Assembly (NCBI RefSeq): GCF_002937115.1
Contig: NZ_NHRY01000260.1
Location: 84,237-148,236, forward strand
Source of the DNA: Rhodopila globiformis
GTDB taxonomy: Bacteria; Pseudomonadota; Alphaproteobacteria; Acetobacterales; Acetobacteraceae
Length of the DNA: 64,000 nt
Direction: 5' to 3'
The position numbers and the translations under genes are program-made. Positions 45,321 to 53,819 of this stretch are shown here, piece by piece (position 1 is the first letter of the stretch; each line of letters begins with the position of its first letter). Under the pieces are notes generated by a model. That model saw only the letters and a list, made by a program, of their open reading frames with translations, made no database searches and had not been told where the DNA came from.

Positions 45321-45683
45321 CGCGCGGAAATTCTCGCCCTGCTGCGCTGCCTCATAGCTGCGCTGGTTCAGGCGATGCACCGCCGCATCACCGCAAACCG
45401 GGCCGTTGCCGGCGCTGTTGTCGAACAGGCTGCGATCGTGGATGGCGTTGTAGCACGTGCTCAGACCCCGGGGGACGTTGTAGCTCTGGCTAGCGTTGTC
45501 GTAGCGCTGGCCGCCGATCTCGTTGGCGTAGGAGCCCGTGGTCGCGTTCTGCGTCGCCGGCGCCGCCCACTGGCCGTTGGTGCCGTAATTGTTGGCCGTG
45601 CCGGTGCTGGTCTGGGCCAACGCAGGCGCCGCGGCCAGCATGGCCGCCGCACAGGTGGCCTTCAGCAGACTTGCTTTTTTCAT
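45300..45683 (-). CDS. Secreted protein, copy 2 (tail lost by frameshift)
   Basis: Protein of 127 residues. The signal peptide MKKASLLKATCAAAMLAAAP is nearly identical to that of copy 1. A Tyr/Asn/Gln-rich central region with two cysteines (STCYNAIHD, NGPVCGDAA) absent from copy 1 follows, and then the shared block HRLNQRSYEAAQQGENF. The frame ends soon after this block, while the SMNDM tail continues in another frame (45170-45320). ATG 45683 follows GAGGAGAGG. It may still produce a shortened secreted protein. No family is recognised. Confidence 0.65.
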   Translation of the reverse strand: MKKASLLKATCAAAMLAAAPALAQTSTGTANNYGTNGQWAAPATQNATTGSYANEIGGQRYDNASQSYNVPRGLSTCYNAIHDRSLFDNSAGNGPVCGDAAVHRLNQRSYEAAQQGENFRAILRGNG

Positions 45684-45849
45684 CGTCCTCTCCTCAAATC
45701 TTCCGCCCGCTCTTGCGCCGGGCGCCCCTTCAATCGCCGGGTCGAGGCGCGGTTTTACCCGGTCGGCCATCACTTCCAGTTGCATTCGGCGCTGTTTTTC
45801 GGTCTTGCGGCACCGGCGCGCAGAGACTATGAAGCGCGCCATGGTCCAC

Positions 45850-45956
45850 ATGCGGAAAGACTCGCGATTTTGGTACCGCCGGTATGCAACGGCGGCCTAG
45901 GATCGTGCACCCATAGCTAGACCCGAAGCCGCCTCACTACGGCGGCTTTCGTTTTT
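45850..45956 (+). ncRNA. Candidate plus-strand small RNA or leader ending in an intrinsic terminator
   Basis: Two stem-loops lie in tandem: CCGCCG-N8-CGGCGG (45876-45895) and the terminator hairpin at 45926-45948 followed by a T-run. No plus-strand gene precedes it, so the terminator implies a short transcript from about 45700-45870, or an attenuator for the small ORF at 46023 and the LLM gene. No known RNA family is recognised. Confidence 0.35.
45926..45956 (+). terminator. Intrinsic terminator
   Basis: AAGCCGCC (45926-45933) and GGCGGCTT (45941-45948) form a perfect 8-bp stem with loop TCACTAC, followed by TCGTTTTT. It is oriented for plus-strand transcription. Confidence 0.75.
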
Positions 45957-46022
45957 CCGAAGCATTCGTTACGAAATCCGCCGACAGGGAGGCGCCTCCG
46001 GTCAACAACCCAGGAGCAAGAC

Positions 46023-46151
46023 ATGTCGCGCAGCAGCTTCGATTTCGACGTCATCACCGGCCCGTCCTCCCCCCATCCGCGGCCGAAGCCCACGGCCAAG
46101 CCGAGCCCGGCGCAGGGAACGCAGCAACAGCCGATCGCTCCGGGAAAATGA
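46023..46151 (+). CDS. Small Pro-rich protein of unknown function, 42 residues
   Basis: ATG 46023 follows AGGAGCAAG at good spacing. The product begins MSRSSFDFDVITGPSSPHP and then becomes Pro/Lys/Ala/Gln rich (RPKPTAKPSPAQGTQQQPI). The split into a short conserved-looking head and a low-complexity tail is unusual for a chance frame. It lies 66 bp after the terminator and 82 bp before the LLM oxidoreductase gene in the same direction. No homology is recognised; a peptide precursor role is conceivable but unsupported. Confidence 0.45.
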   Translation: MSRSSFDFDVITGPSSPHPRPKPTAKPSPAQGTQQQPIAPGK

Positions 46152-46233
46152 CCGCTTGATCGCGGCTCCCGCCCCACTAAGTTGCCAAGATGCTACCGAC
46201 CGGTAGCCGCCGTGGGGGGAGGGAGAGCGCGCC

Positions 46234-47487
46234 ATGAAGCTCATGTGGTTTCACCTGATGCCTTATACCGAGCTTCCGGACGATTTTAAGCAGAAGCATC
46301 CTTCGGTCTGGGTCGACATCCATTCCTCGCTGTTCGACCCGAAGCGCGCGCACCTGATGTACAACGACTTCATGGATGAGCTCGAATACGCCGCCGATTG
46401 CGGCTACGACGCGATCTGCGTCAATGAGCATCATTCCAACGGCTACGGCCTGATGCCCTCGCCCAACCTGATCGCCGCGTCGCTGGCCCGCCGCACCAGG
46501 GACGCAACGATCTGCGTGATGGGCAACTCCCTGGCGCTGTACAACCCGCCCACGCGCGTCGCCGAGGAATTCGCCATGCTCGACGTGATCTCCGGCGGGC
46601 GGCTGATCGCCGGCTTTCCGGTCGGCACGCCGATGGACGACTGTTTCGCCTACGGCACCAACCCGAGCCAGCTGCGGGCACGCTATCTTGAAGCGCACGA
46701 CCTGGTGATGAAGGCGTGGCAGGAGACGGACACCTTCGCCTTCAACGGCCGCTACAACCAGCAGCGCTACGTCAACATCTGGCCACGCCCGGTGCAGCAG
46801 CCGCACCCGCCCGTGTGGATCCCGGGCGGCGGCTCGATCGAGACCTGGCAATGGTGCGCCGAAAAAGACTACGTCTACTGCTACCTCTCCTATTTCGGCC
46901 ACAAAGTCGGCAAAGCAACGATGGACGGTTTCTGGGCCGAGATGGATCGTCTTGGAAAAGACCGCAATCCCTACCGCGCCGGCTTCGCCCAGACCGTCGC
47001 GGTGGCGGAAAGCCGCGACCAGGCCATGGAGATGTACCGGGATGCCGCCGAATATTTCTTCGGCCGCTGCCTGCACATCGATCCACGCTTCGCCGCGCCG
47101 CCCGGCTACTCCACTGAAGCAACGATCCGGTTCGGCCTGACCAGCCAGGTCAGCGCCGCCGCGGCCCGCTCGATGGCGCGGCCGACGGAAATCCAGGACC
47201 TTGTCGACGCCGGCTACATCCTGATTGGCACGCCGAAGCAGGTGACGGAACAGATCGTCGAACTGGCCGAGAACCTGAACGTCGGCAACCTGATGCTGCT
47301 GCTGCAGTTCGGCAACATGAACAAGGACCTGACCCGCTTCAACACCCGGATGTTCGCGGAAAAGGTCATGCCCACACTGAAGAACTTCTATGCCGAGTGG
47401 GAGCATCGGTGGTGGCCGAAGCCGATGCAGCCGGCGCAGCGGGCAATCGTTCCGGCCTTCACGCCCGCGACGCGCGCCGCCGAATAG
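46234..47487 (+). CDS. LLM-class flavin-dependent oxidoreductase (luciferase-like)
   Basis: Protein of 417 residues with a luciferase-like barrel: YDAICVNEHHSNGYGLMPSP, ARRTRDATICVMGNSLALYN, PTRVAEEFAMLDVISGGRLI and a long C-terminal extension. It is about 80 residues longer than the LLM enzyme at 15668 and belongs to a different subgroup, resembling limonene/alkane-type flavin monooxygenases. It is predicted to use FMNH2 supplied by a reductase not seen here. ATG 46234 follows GGGGGGAGGGAG. The P450 gene begins 24 bp after it, suggesting joint oxidation of one compound. Confidence 0.9.
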   Translation: MKLMWFHLMPYTELPDDFKQKHPSVWVDIHSSLFDPKRAHLMYNDFMDELEYAADCGYDAICVNEHHSNGYGLMPSPNLIAASLARRTRDATICVMGNSLALYNPPTRVAEEFAMLDVISGGRLIAGFPVGTPMDDCFAYGTNPSQLRARYLEAHDLVMKAWQETDTFAFNGRYNQQRYVNIWPRPVQQPHPPVWIPGGGSIETWQWCAEKDYVYCYLSYFGHKVGKATMDGFWAEMDRLGKDRNPYRAGFAQTVAVAESRDQAMEMYRDAAEYFFGRCLHIDPRFAAPPGYSTEATIRFGLTSQVSAAAARSMARPTEIQDLVDAGYILIGTPKQVTEQIVELAENLNVGNLMLLLQFGNMNKDLTRFNTRMFAEKVMPTLKNFYAEWEHRWWPKPMQPAQRAIVPAFTPATRAAE

Positions 47488-47511
47488 GCGGAACCGGCGG
47501 AAGCGCGTATC

Positions 47512-48885
47512 ATGGTCGGCATGTCGGCAACCCTGATCCGCCCGCCCGTGCCACCGGCCCCGGCCGCCCCCTTGTCAACACGCGGCTTCCTGCGCGCGGT
47601 GCGCACCAACGCCTTGCAGATGTTCCCCCAGGCGGCCTATCGCCAGGACAGCATCACCCGCAAATTCGGCGGACGCAGCACGGTCCTGGTGAACACGCCG
47701 GATGCCATCCATCACGTGCTCGTCGGCAATCCCGGCAATTTCCGGCGCTCGCCCGCCTCGATCCGCATCCTGCGGCCGATTGTCGGCGAGGGGCTTCTGC
47801 TCAGCGAGGGCGAGGCGTGGAAGCTGCAGCGCCGCACCATCGCGCCGGCGCTGGGACCGCGGGTGATGCCGATGCTGGCCCGCCACGTGGTTGCGGCGAC
47901 GGAACGGGCGATTGCGCGGCTCGACGCGCAGCTCGGCCAGCCGATGGATCTGCTGGCCACGATGCAGCGGCTGGCGCTGGATATCGCCGGGCGCTCAATG
48001 TTCTCGATGGAGGTGGACCAGTACGGCGCCGCGTTGCGCCGCATGTTGACGGAGTTCGGTGAGAGCTACGCCAGGCCGCATTTGCTCGACATGCTGTTGC
48101 CGCCGTCCATCCCGACGTGGCGCGACCTGGCGCGGCGCCGGTTCCAGCGCCGCTGGATGCGGCTGATCGAAACCATCATGGCAGCGCGCCTGGCGATGCC
48201 GCCGCCGGAGACGCCACGCGACCTGTTCGACCTGCTGCGGGCGGCGCGCGACCCGGACACCGGCGTCGGCTTCTCGCCCGCCCAGTTGCGCGACCAGGTG
48301 GCGACCCTGCTGGTGGCGGGGCATGAAACCACCGCGGTCACGCTGTTCTGGGCCACCATCCTGCTGGCCGAAGCGCCCGAGGAACAGCAGCTCATCGCCA
48401 GGGAAGCCGCCGCCGTCGCGATCGAACCGGAAACGGCGCATGGCATCCTGCCGGACCTGGTGCGCACCCGGGCCGTGGTCAACGAGACCCTGCGGCTGTT
48501 TCCCGCCGCCTTCACCCTGGTGCGGGAGACGATCACCCACGACCGAATCGGCGACATCGAGCTGCCGGCCGGGACGCTGGTGATGATCGCGCCCTGGGTG
48601 CTGCACCGGCACTACGCGCTGTGGCCGGAGCCCGAGGCGTTCGATCCCGCCCGCTTCATGCCCGACCACAAGCCGCCCGAGCGCTTCGCCTTCATGCCGT
48701 TCGGCGCCGGGCCGCGGATCTGCGTCGGCGCCCAGTTCGCCATGACCGAGGCCGTGCTGGTCCTGGCCTCGTTGATCGGCCGCTACCGCGTCAGCCGCAC
48801 CGACACGCGGCCGGTGCTGCCGCTGGCCATCGTCACCACGCAGCCGGACCACCCCGCGCTGGTCCGGCTGTCGCGGCGGGAGTGA
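47512..48885 (+). CDS. Cytochrome P450
   Basis: Protein of 457 residues. The I-helix oxygen-activation motif is LLVAGHETTAVTLFW, the ExxR motif is VVNETLRLFP, and the heme-binding loop is FMPFGAGPRICVGAQFAM with the axial Cys near residue 400. The N-terminus lacks a membrane anchor, so it is soluble. Sequence style (HETT, ERFAFMPFG) is closest to the CYP102/CYP4-like bacterial group. Electron donors are not encoded nearby. It is 24 bp downstream of the LLM gene and probably co-transcribed; the substrate is unknown. Confidence 0.92.
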   Translation: MVGMSATLIRPPVPPAPAAPLSTRGFLRAVRTNALQMFPQAAYRQDSITRKFGGRSTVLVNTPDAIHHVLVGNPGNFRRSPASIRILRPIVGEGLLLSEGEAWKLQRRTIAPALGPRVMPMLARHVVAATERAIARLDAQLGQPMDLLATMQRLALDIAGRSMFSMEVDQYGAALRRMLTEFGESYARPHLLDMLLPPSIPTWRDLARRRFQRRWMRLIETIMAARLAMPPPETPRDLFDLLRAARDPDTGVGFSPAQLRDQVATLLVAGHETTAVTLFWATILLAEAPEEQQLIAREAAAVAIEPETAHGILPDLVRTRAVVNETLRLFPAAFTLVRETITHDRIGDIELPAGTLVMIAPWVLHRHYALWPEPEAFDPARFMPDHKPPERFAFMPFGAGPRICVGAQFAMTEAVLVLASLIGRYRVSRTDTRPVLPLAIVTTQPDHPALVRLSRRE

Positions 48886-49102
48886 AGCGGGGTTCCGCCT
48901 GAACGAACCCGATCCGTCGTCATAGCCCGGCTTTTCGGCATGGGCGTTATGATAGAGGCACAGGCGGCAGGCTGCCTCTTCCCGTCATGGCGGCCGCTAT
49001 CTGAACGCCAGTGCCTGCCTGTCCGGGCCATGACCGCGAGAGAACGATCGTGGCCGCTCCGCCAACCCCGCGCATCCTTGCCGCCCCCACAAGCCGCCGA
49101 TA

Positions 49103-49567
49103 TCACTCGGCCCGCGGATGCCGGGTTCTCCCGGCCGCAGCCGAACGGCCGCGAGGCGCCACAATTCGCCGCAGCCGGACATCGGTATGGCAGCGGAAAT
49201 CGCTGGCTGTCCCGGTCAGCTCGTTGTCGCTGATCTTTCCGGTCAGGATCGTCATGCCCGGGAACCCGCCGGTCGGATTGCGCCAGAGACCCGAGGCCCT
49301 GACCGTTCCGTCCGCGCCCACGGTCCCGGTCATCCGGGTCTTCGGGCTGAACAGGTCCATCGCGACGTGGCCGTGGATGATGCGGGCCGAGGTGCTTCCA
49401 TGCAGCCGGGGGATGCCGCAGACGTCACTCCGATCCGACAGGCGCGTTCCGGCATACCGGCCGTCATAGCGGGACGACGGCGTCGGGTCGGTGGTTGAAC
49501 AGGCCACGACGCCCAGGCCCACGCCGGCTGCCAGGATCGCAGTCACCATCGGTTTCAGCCTGTGCAT
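49103..49567 (-). CDS. Putative lipoprotein of unknown function
   Basis: About 154 residues from ATG 49567. The signal sequence MHRLKPMVTAILAAGVGLGV ends in the lipobox-like VVAC followed by STTDPTP, so it is probably lipidated and anchored in the envelope. The mature part is beta-rich (DGRYAGTRLSDRSDVCGIP, MTGTVGADGTVRASGLW, ISDNELTGTASDF), with two further cysteines that may form a disulfide. No family is recognised with confidence. The frame is open to 49627 but the lipoprotein start is preferred. Confidence 0.65.
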   Translation of the reverse strand: MHRLKPMVTAILAAGVGLGVVACSTTDPTPSSRYDGRYAGTRLSDRSDVCGIPRLHGSTSARIIHGHVAMDLFSPKTRMTGTVGADGTVRASGLWRNPTGGFPGMTILTGKISDNELTGTASDFRCHTDVRLRRIVAPRGRSAAAGRTRHPRAE

Positions 49568-49758
49568 GGCGAAGCCCGTTCGCTGTGGCGCAGGCATGAT
49601 GAGGCCCCGGCAAGTGCCGTTCGGCAAACCAGCAAGATTTTACCGCGCAGCCGGCATCGCCCGCAGCGGCGGCAACGCCGTGGCGCTTCAGGCCCGCCCA
49701 CGAATAACCACGGCATTGGGTGCAAGGCACCGGCCTCTTCGCGTCATGGCGGGCGCAG

Positions 49759-49925
49759 GCCCCATTGGCGTTAAAATAGGGCTGGCTGTTACCTCCTCGT
49801 CATGGTCCGGCTTGTCCGGGCCACCTATTCCAGCACTGTGCTGCGACAGGTGGCCCGGACAAGCCGGGCCATGACGGAATGGCAGGCATCGTGCCGCCGC
49901 CACGCTATTTTAACGCCAATGGGGC
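49759..49925. repeat. Complete nested palindrome, family A
   Basis: Same orientation and nearly the same sequence as 22421-22588: GCCCCATTGGCGTTAAAAT, spacer GGGCTGGCTGTTACCTCCTC, inner arms, spacer with GCATCGTGCCGCCGCCACGC, and ATTTTAACGCCAATGGGGC. Confidence 0.85.
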
Positions 49926-50049
49926 GCAGGCCCGCCCGGAAGCAGGCGTCAACATCCCGGCCATGACGGATACCGGACGCCCGGGAAAATCCAGCCCCTG
50001 TCGAACGACACTCCTATGAAAATACGGTTCCGGACGCCTGGCCCCGCCG

Positions 50050-50136
50050 TCATGGCGGCCGCAGGGCCGCCGTCCACGCCTTGCGATGCCGGTACCAGCA
50101 GAAGGCGTGGATGGTGGGCCTGCGCCCACCATGACG
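50050..50136. repeat. Family C palindromic repeat
   Basis: GTCATGGCGGCCGCAGGGCC, then GTCCACGCCTTG and AAGGCGTGGATGGTGGGCC, closing CCCACCATGAC. The TCCACGCCTT/AAGGCGTGGA arms are shared with 22349. Confidence 0.7.
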
Positions 50137-50338
50137 AGGTGGCACCGACCTCGCCCATTTTCCGCCATAGCGGTGCCGGCGCCGCCGGCTGGCCAACTAC
50201 CATGCACGTGAGGCGCGCCTACCGCGCTCATGACGCAATGCCACCGACACGCCAGGCTGTCCCCGGCCTCCCCGTGCGACCGTGAGCGCGGGGACATTCC
50301 GCTGGCTCGGGACGCGGCGCCGGGAAGACCGGCAGCAA

Positions 50339-51694
50339 TCAGGCCTGCAGCGTGCGTTCGCCAGCCCCGGCGTTTGGTGTCGGAGCCGGTTTCGCCGGAC
50401 GGCGTGTCACGGCCTCGGTGGTTACGCCGAAATGGATCATGTAGGGGCGGAACTTGGCCCGTTCCTGCTCTTCATCCAGTCCATGGTCCTCGAAATAATA
50501 GCGGTGGTCGCCATATCCGCCCCTCGGCCTGGCAGCGACGTACTCCTCGATCCCTGTGGCGGCCTGAGGCGACAGGGTCATGCCGAAATGGCGGTAAACG
50601 CCGTCCACGGTGCTGACCGGGTCGGTGATCAGGTCCATGTAGTGGACGTGGCAGACCGGGTCCGGGAACCCGGCGTCGTCGGCGATGGCGATCATGCGCT
50701 GCGTCCCGTCCAGCCAGCGGCGGCTTTCGTGCGGACCCAGCGCCAGGGGATCCAGCCGGCGGGTGAACGGGCGGCGCAATACCTCGGTCAGTTCGGATTG
50801 CGACAGCAGCACCTTCACCGGGTCACGGTGCACGAACACGATTCTGGCGTCCGGGTAGACCGAGCGGATGACCTGCAGCGCGAACAGGTGTTCCGGGCAT
50901 TTCAGCACCCACTGCCGCGCGACTCCGTCCTCGTGCTGCAGGAACTGCAGGAACCGCTTGTGGAACCGGTAAGCCGGCAGGTTGTTCACGACATCGGCAT
51001 CCAGCCAGTCCCGGTAGGACGGAATATGGTAGGTGGTATCGAATCGCAGGCTGCGGAACACGTGCGCGTTGATTTCGCTGCACTCCTGTGGCGAGGTTGC
51101 CTCCAGCGGGTGCAGCGCCTGGAAGGTCGGGGCCAGCCGGTCGAACGCCTTCAACTGGCGCGCGACCCGGGCGATGCGCTGGTCCCGGCTGCCCGAGGCC
51201 GACGAAGGATAGATCGTCTCCCATACCAGTGGCGCCCGGTTGCCCGCGTCCGTCAGCATCAGCCGATGCAGGAAAGTGGTGCCGCTGCGCGGCAGGCCGG
51301 TGATAAAAATCGGTTGAGTGATCGGTTGCGCGGCAATGTCCGGAGTCCGCGCGTAAGCTTCCTGCAGCAGCAACAGGTTGGACAGGAAGCGCACAACGTC
51401 CCAGCGCGTGGCGCTGCGCCCGACGACGCTGAGGGCCGATTCGCGGCGGCACGAGTCGAGCAGCCGGCTCATTGGCCCGATGAACGACGTGTCGCCGAAA
51501 TCCTGCAGACCGGTCCTGTTGCGGGCCGCGCGAACAAGCCTATCTGGATCGAACGGGCGGTCGAGCAGGCCGAGGAAATCGGCAGCCCTGTCGATGATGG
51601 ACAACGCCCTGGTGGCAAGTGTCAAGCCAAGTCTCCCGCTAACAACGCCATGATTTTTCACCAGCCCAATGAACCGGACGCCGTTCAAGCACAC
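50339..51694 (-). CDS. Sulfotransferase-family protein
   Basis: Up to 451 residues. The PAPS 5'-phosphosulfate loop is visible as PIFITGLPRSGTTFLHRLML (about 130-149), and the 3'-phosphate-binding region as PDARIVFVHRDPVKVLLSQS. The rest matches the large bacterial sulfotransferase group (SPQECSEINAHVFRSLRF, WVLKCPEHLFALQVIRS). It should sulfate a small molecule or glycan using PAPS. The start is uncertain: the GTG at 51694 gives an extra N-terminus, and internal starts before the TGLQDFG region are possible. Confidence 0.87.
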   Translation of the reverse strand: MCLNGVRFIGLVKNHGVVSGRLGLTLATRALSIIDRAADFLGLLDRPFDPDRLVRAARNRTGLQDFGDTSFIGPMSRLLDSCRRESALSVVGRSATRWDVVRFLSNLLLLQEAYARTPDIAAQPITQPIFITGLPRSGTTFLHRLMLTDAGNRAPLVWETIYPSSASGSRDQRIARVARQLKAFDRLAPTFQALHPLEATSPQECSEINAHVFRSLRFDTTYHIPSYRDWLDADVVNNLPAYRFHKRFLQFLQHEDGVARQWVLKCPEHLFALQVIRSVYPDARIVFVHRDPVKVLLSQSELTEVLRRPFTRRLDPLALGPHESRRWLDGTQRMIAIADDAGFPDPVCHVHYMDLITDPVSTVDGVYRHFGMTLSPQAATGIEEYVAARPRGGYGDHRYYFEDHGLDEEQERAKFRPYMIHFGVTTEAVTRRPAKPAPTPNAGAGERTLQA

Positions 51695-51841
51695 CAGCCC
51701 TCACAAACCGGTGTCTTCGCGAATTCCTGGCAGGCGTGCATGGGAGGCAACAGGAAGCATGTATCTGGATGATGTCAGGCCGCGTTACAAGATCAGGCCA
51801 GACTCGTCGTTTGGATATTCGGTAGGACAAGGATCTGCCTG

Positions 51842-52471
51842 ATGCACATCGTTCACTGTCGCCGGCGCAGCCTGCTGGCTGCGACCGCGGCCCTGGTTGT
51901 CGTTGCCGGCCTGCCTGCGCATGCAGCGGAGAATGACCCGATCATTCAACCAGTCCAGCAACTGGTTGATGGCTTGCTGACGATCATGAAGGCGGGGCCG
52001 GGAACGCCATTCCAGCAAAGGTTCGACACGCTGGAGCCGATCGTCGAGCGGACATTCGATTTGCAGTCCATTCTGAAGGAGTCGGTCGGTCCCCGTTGGG
52101 CCAGCCTGCCAGCGAACGAACAGGACATGCTGATGCAGGCCTTCCGCCGCTACACGGTGGCCTCCTACGTCAACAGCTTCGACAAGTACGACGGCCAGCG
52201 CTTCGTGATCAAGCCGGACACCAGGCCGGTCGGCAATGGTGAGCAAGTGGTGCAGACCCAGATCATTCCCCGCAGGGGCTCGGGCCACCAGTTGGACTAC
52301 GTCATGCGCCAGGGCCAGAACGGCTGGCATGCGGTCGACGTGCTGGCGGACGGCTCGGTCAGTCGCGTCGCCGTGCAGCGCTCGGACTTCCGGCGCCTGC
52401 TGGCGCGTGGCGGCGCCGAGGCGCTGGCGGCCAGCCTGCGCACCAAGACCGCCAACCTGTCCAACGGCTGA
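51842..52471 (+). CDS. MlaC/Ttg2D-family periplasmic lipid-binding protein
   Basis: Protein of 209 residues. A signal peptide with an Arg pair (RRRSLLAATAALVVVAG, cleavage near AHAA) is followed by the MlaC/toluene-tolerance Ttg2D fold: RFDTLEPIVERTFDLQSIL, MLMQAFRRYTVASYVNSFDK and GWHAVDVLADGSVSRVAVQR. It carries phospholipids or other lipids through the periplasm; relatives in hopanoid clusters are called HpnM. No other mla or hpn genes are in the window. ATG 51842 is the start. It is divergent from the sulfotransferase gene, 147 bp away. Confidence 0.88.
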   Translation: MHIVHCRRRSLLAATAALVVVAGLPAHAAENDPIIQPVQQLVDGLLTIMKAGPGTPFQQRFDTLEPIVERTFDLQSILKESVGPRWASLPANEQDMLMQAFRRYTVASYVNSFDKYDGQRFVIKPDTRPVGNGEQVVQTQIIPRRGSGHQLDYVMRQGQNGWHAVDVLADGSVSRVAVQRSDFRRLLARGGAEALAASLRTKTANLSNG

Positions 52472-52919
52472 GGACGGGCGCCGGGTTTCCGGTTTGTCCG
52501 CATAGGCGCTGACATAGCGAGACAGGGCCGGGTCCATTGCCTCTCCGTCATGGCCGGGCGTGTCCCGGCCATCCGCGCTACGAGGGTGGGGGGTGGATGG
52601 CCGGGACACGCCCGGCCATAACGACAGGGGCGGCGGCCGCGCCCTGTTCCCCTTTATGTTACAGCAAACCGCAGGTCGGTTGGGACAGGGCGACGGTGCA
52701 CCTCACTCGTCATGGCCCGGCTTGTCCGGGCCACCTGTCGCGGCACACGTGCTGGAATAGGTGGCCCGGACAAGCCGGGCCATGACGATGAAGACAGGCC
52801 GTCTGCGTCCCAACTAACCTGCGGTCTGCTGTAGCGCGTATGCGGCTCGGCCGTGACGGATCGTTTCCGAGGTTTGTGCATGCGGTAGCGCTGCTGCCCG
52901 GATACACGACCCGCCCTTC
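52472..52919. other. Repeat-filled intergenic region (448 bp)
   Basis: Convergent gap containing a family B palindrome (52547-52625), a family D module in inverted orientation (about 52655-52696), the family A inner palindrome (52709-52786) and a second D module (about 52786-52846). The last 70 bases hold a TTTCCGAGGTTTGTGCATGC module. No gene. Confidence 0.75.
52655..52846. repeat. Family A inner palindrome framed by inverted family D modules
   Basis: TTACAGCAAACCGCAGGTCG (about 52658) and its counterpart ACCTGCGGTCTGCTGTAGCG (about 52818) are inverted around the inner hairpin (52709-52786). The loop sequence is also inverted relative to other family A copies (CACGTGCTGGAATAG). Confidence 0.75.
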
Positions 52920-53807
52920 TCAGGCGGCGAGCTGCTCGGCCGTCATGCTGTCGCCCGCGACGGTGGTGCGGCGCATGTCGCGCACCTGCGTGTCATCGAA
53001 GCGGCGCACCCGGTGCATGGTGACCCGGTTGTCCCACATCACCAGGTCCCATTGCCGCCATTTGTGGGAATAGGTGAACTGCCTCTGCGTCGCGTGCTCG
53101 GCCAGGTCGCGGATGAAGGCGCGCGCCTCCGGCATCGGCCAGCCGACGATGGTGCCGATATGCGACGACAGGTAGAGCGACTTCCGCCCGGTCACCGGAT
53201 GGGTCCGCACCAGGCGCTGGCGCACCGGGGTGAACATCCGCTTCTCGTCCTCTGACAACTCGGTAAAACCAAGCGTGCCGCGCGAGAAGATCAGCGAATG
53301 CTCGCAGACGAGGTCCTCGATCTCGGCCTTGGTGCGTGCATCCAGGGCGTCATAGGCGGCGCGCATGTCGGCGAACTCGGTATTGCCGCCTGTATCGACG
53401 ACGATGCGTCCCGACAGGATGGAATACTTCGCCGGGATCGCCCGGAACGAGCTGTCGGAGTGCCACAGCTGGTTGCCCAGATTGAACAGCCGGCGGCGAT
53501 CGTCCCGCTCCAGCGGCTTGTGGTCGACGTCCAGGTTTGAGACATCCGCCATTTCCGGATCCAGGCGGCGGTCCGCGGCCTTGGTGATGTTGCCGCCGGC
53601 GGTTTGCTCCAGGTTGCCGAAGTTGCGGCTGAACGCCTTCTGCTGCTCATCGGTCAGGTGCTGGTCGTGATAGACCAGCACGCCGAAGCGATCCATGCCG
53701 GCTTCCAGCTCCGCCGCCTGCGCGGGAGTCAGCGGCTGGGTGATGTCGATGCCGGAGACCTCGCCGGCGAAGCCGTGGGTCGTCAGGTCGTTGATGGTGA
53801 TGGCCAT
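52920..53807 (-). CDS. TauD/TfdA-family 2-oxoglutarate-dependent dioxygenase (copy 1)
   Basis: About 295 residues. The Fe(II) facial triad is visible as H116-x-D118 (LWHSDSSF) and H265 (VTMHRVRRFD), and a downstream Arg pair (RDMRRTTV) is available to bind 2-oxoglutarate. Other TfdA-type blocks are PVTGRKSLYLSSHIG and VMWDNRVTMH. The family oxidises substrates such as phenoxyacetates, taurine or alkyl sulfates; the substrate here is unknown. ATG 53807 follows AGGAG at 8 nt. It lies 12 bp after the paralogous copy 2, whose 3' end is adjacent, so the two form an operon. Confidence 0.92.
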   Translation of the reverse strand: MAITINDLTTHGFAGEVSGIDITQPLTPAQAAELEAGMDRFGVLVYHDQHLTDEQQKAFSRNFGNLEQTAGGNITKAADRRLDPEMADVSNLDVDHKPLERDDRRRLFNLGNQLWHSDSSFRAIPAKYSILSGRIVVDTGGNTEFADMRAAYDALDARTKAEIEDLVCEHSLIFSRGTLGFTELSEDEKRMFTPVRQRLVRTHPVTGRKSLYLSSHIGTIVGWPMPEARAFIRDLAEHATQRQFTYSHKWRQWDLVMWDNRVTMHRVRRFDDTQVRDMRRTTVAGDSMTAEQLAA

Positions 53808-53819
53808 GAACGTCACTCC

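Larger units (their letters stand above)
49568..50338. other. Repeat-filled intergenic region
   Basis: Contains a complete family A element (49759-49925) and a family C palindrome (about 50050-50136). The stretch 49930-50040 and the last about 200 bases (50137-50338) show nothing recognisable. No gene, although several open frames run through the repeats. Confidence 0.7.
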
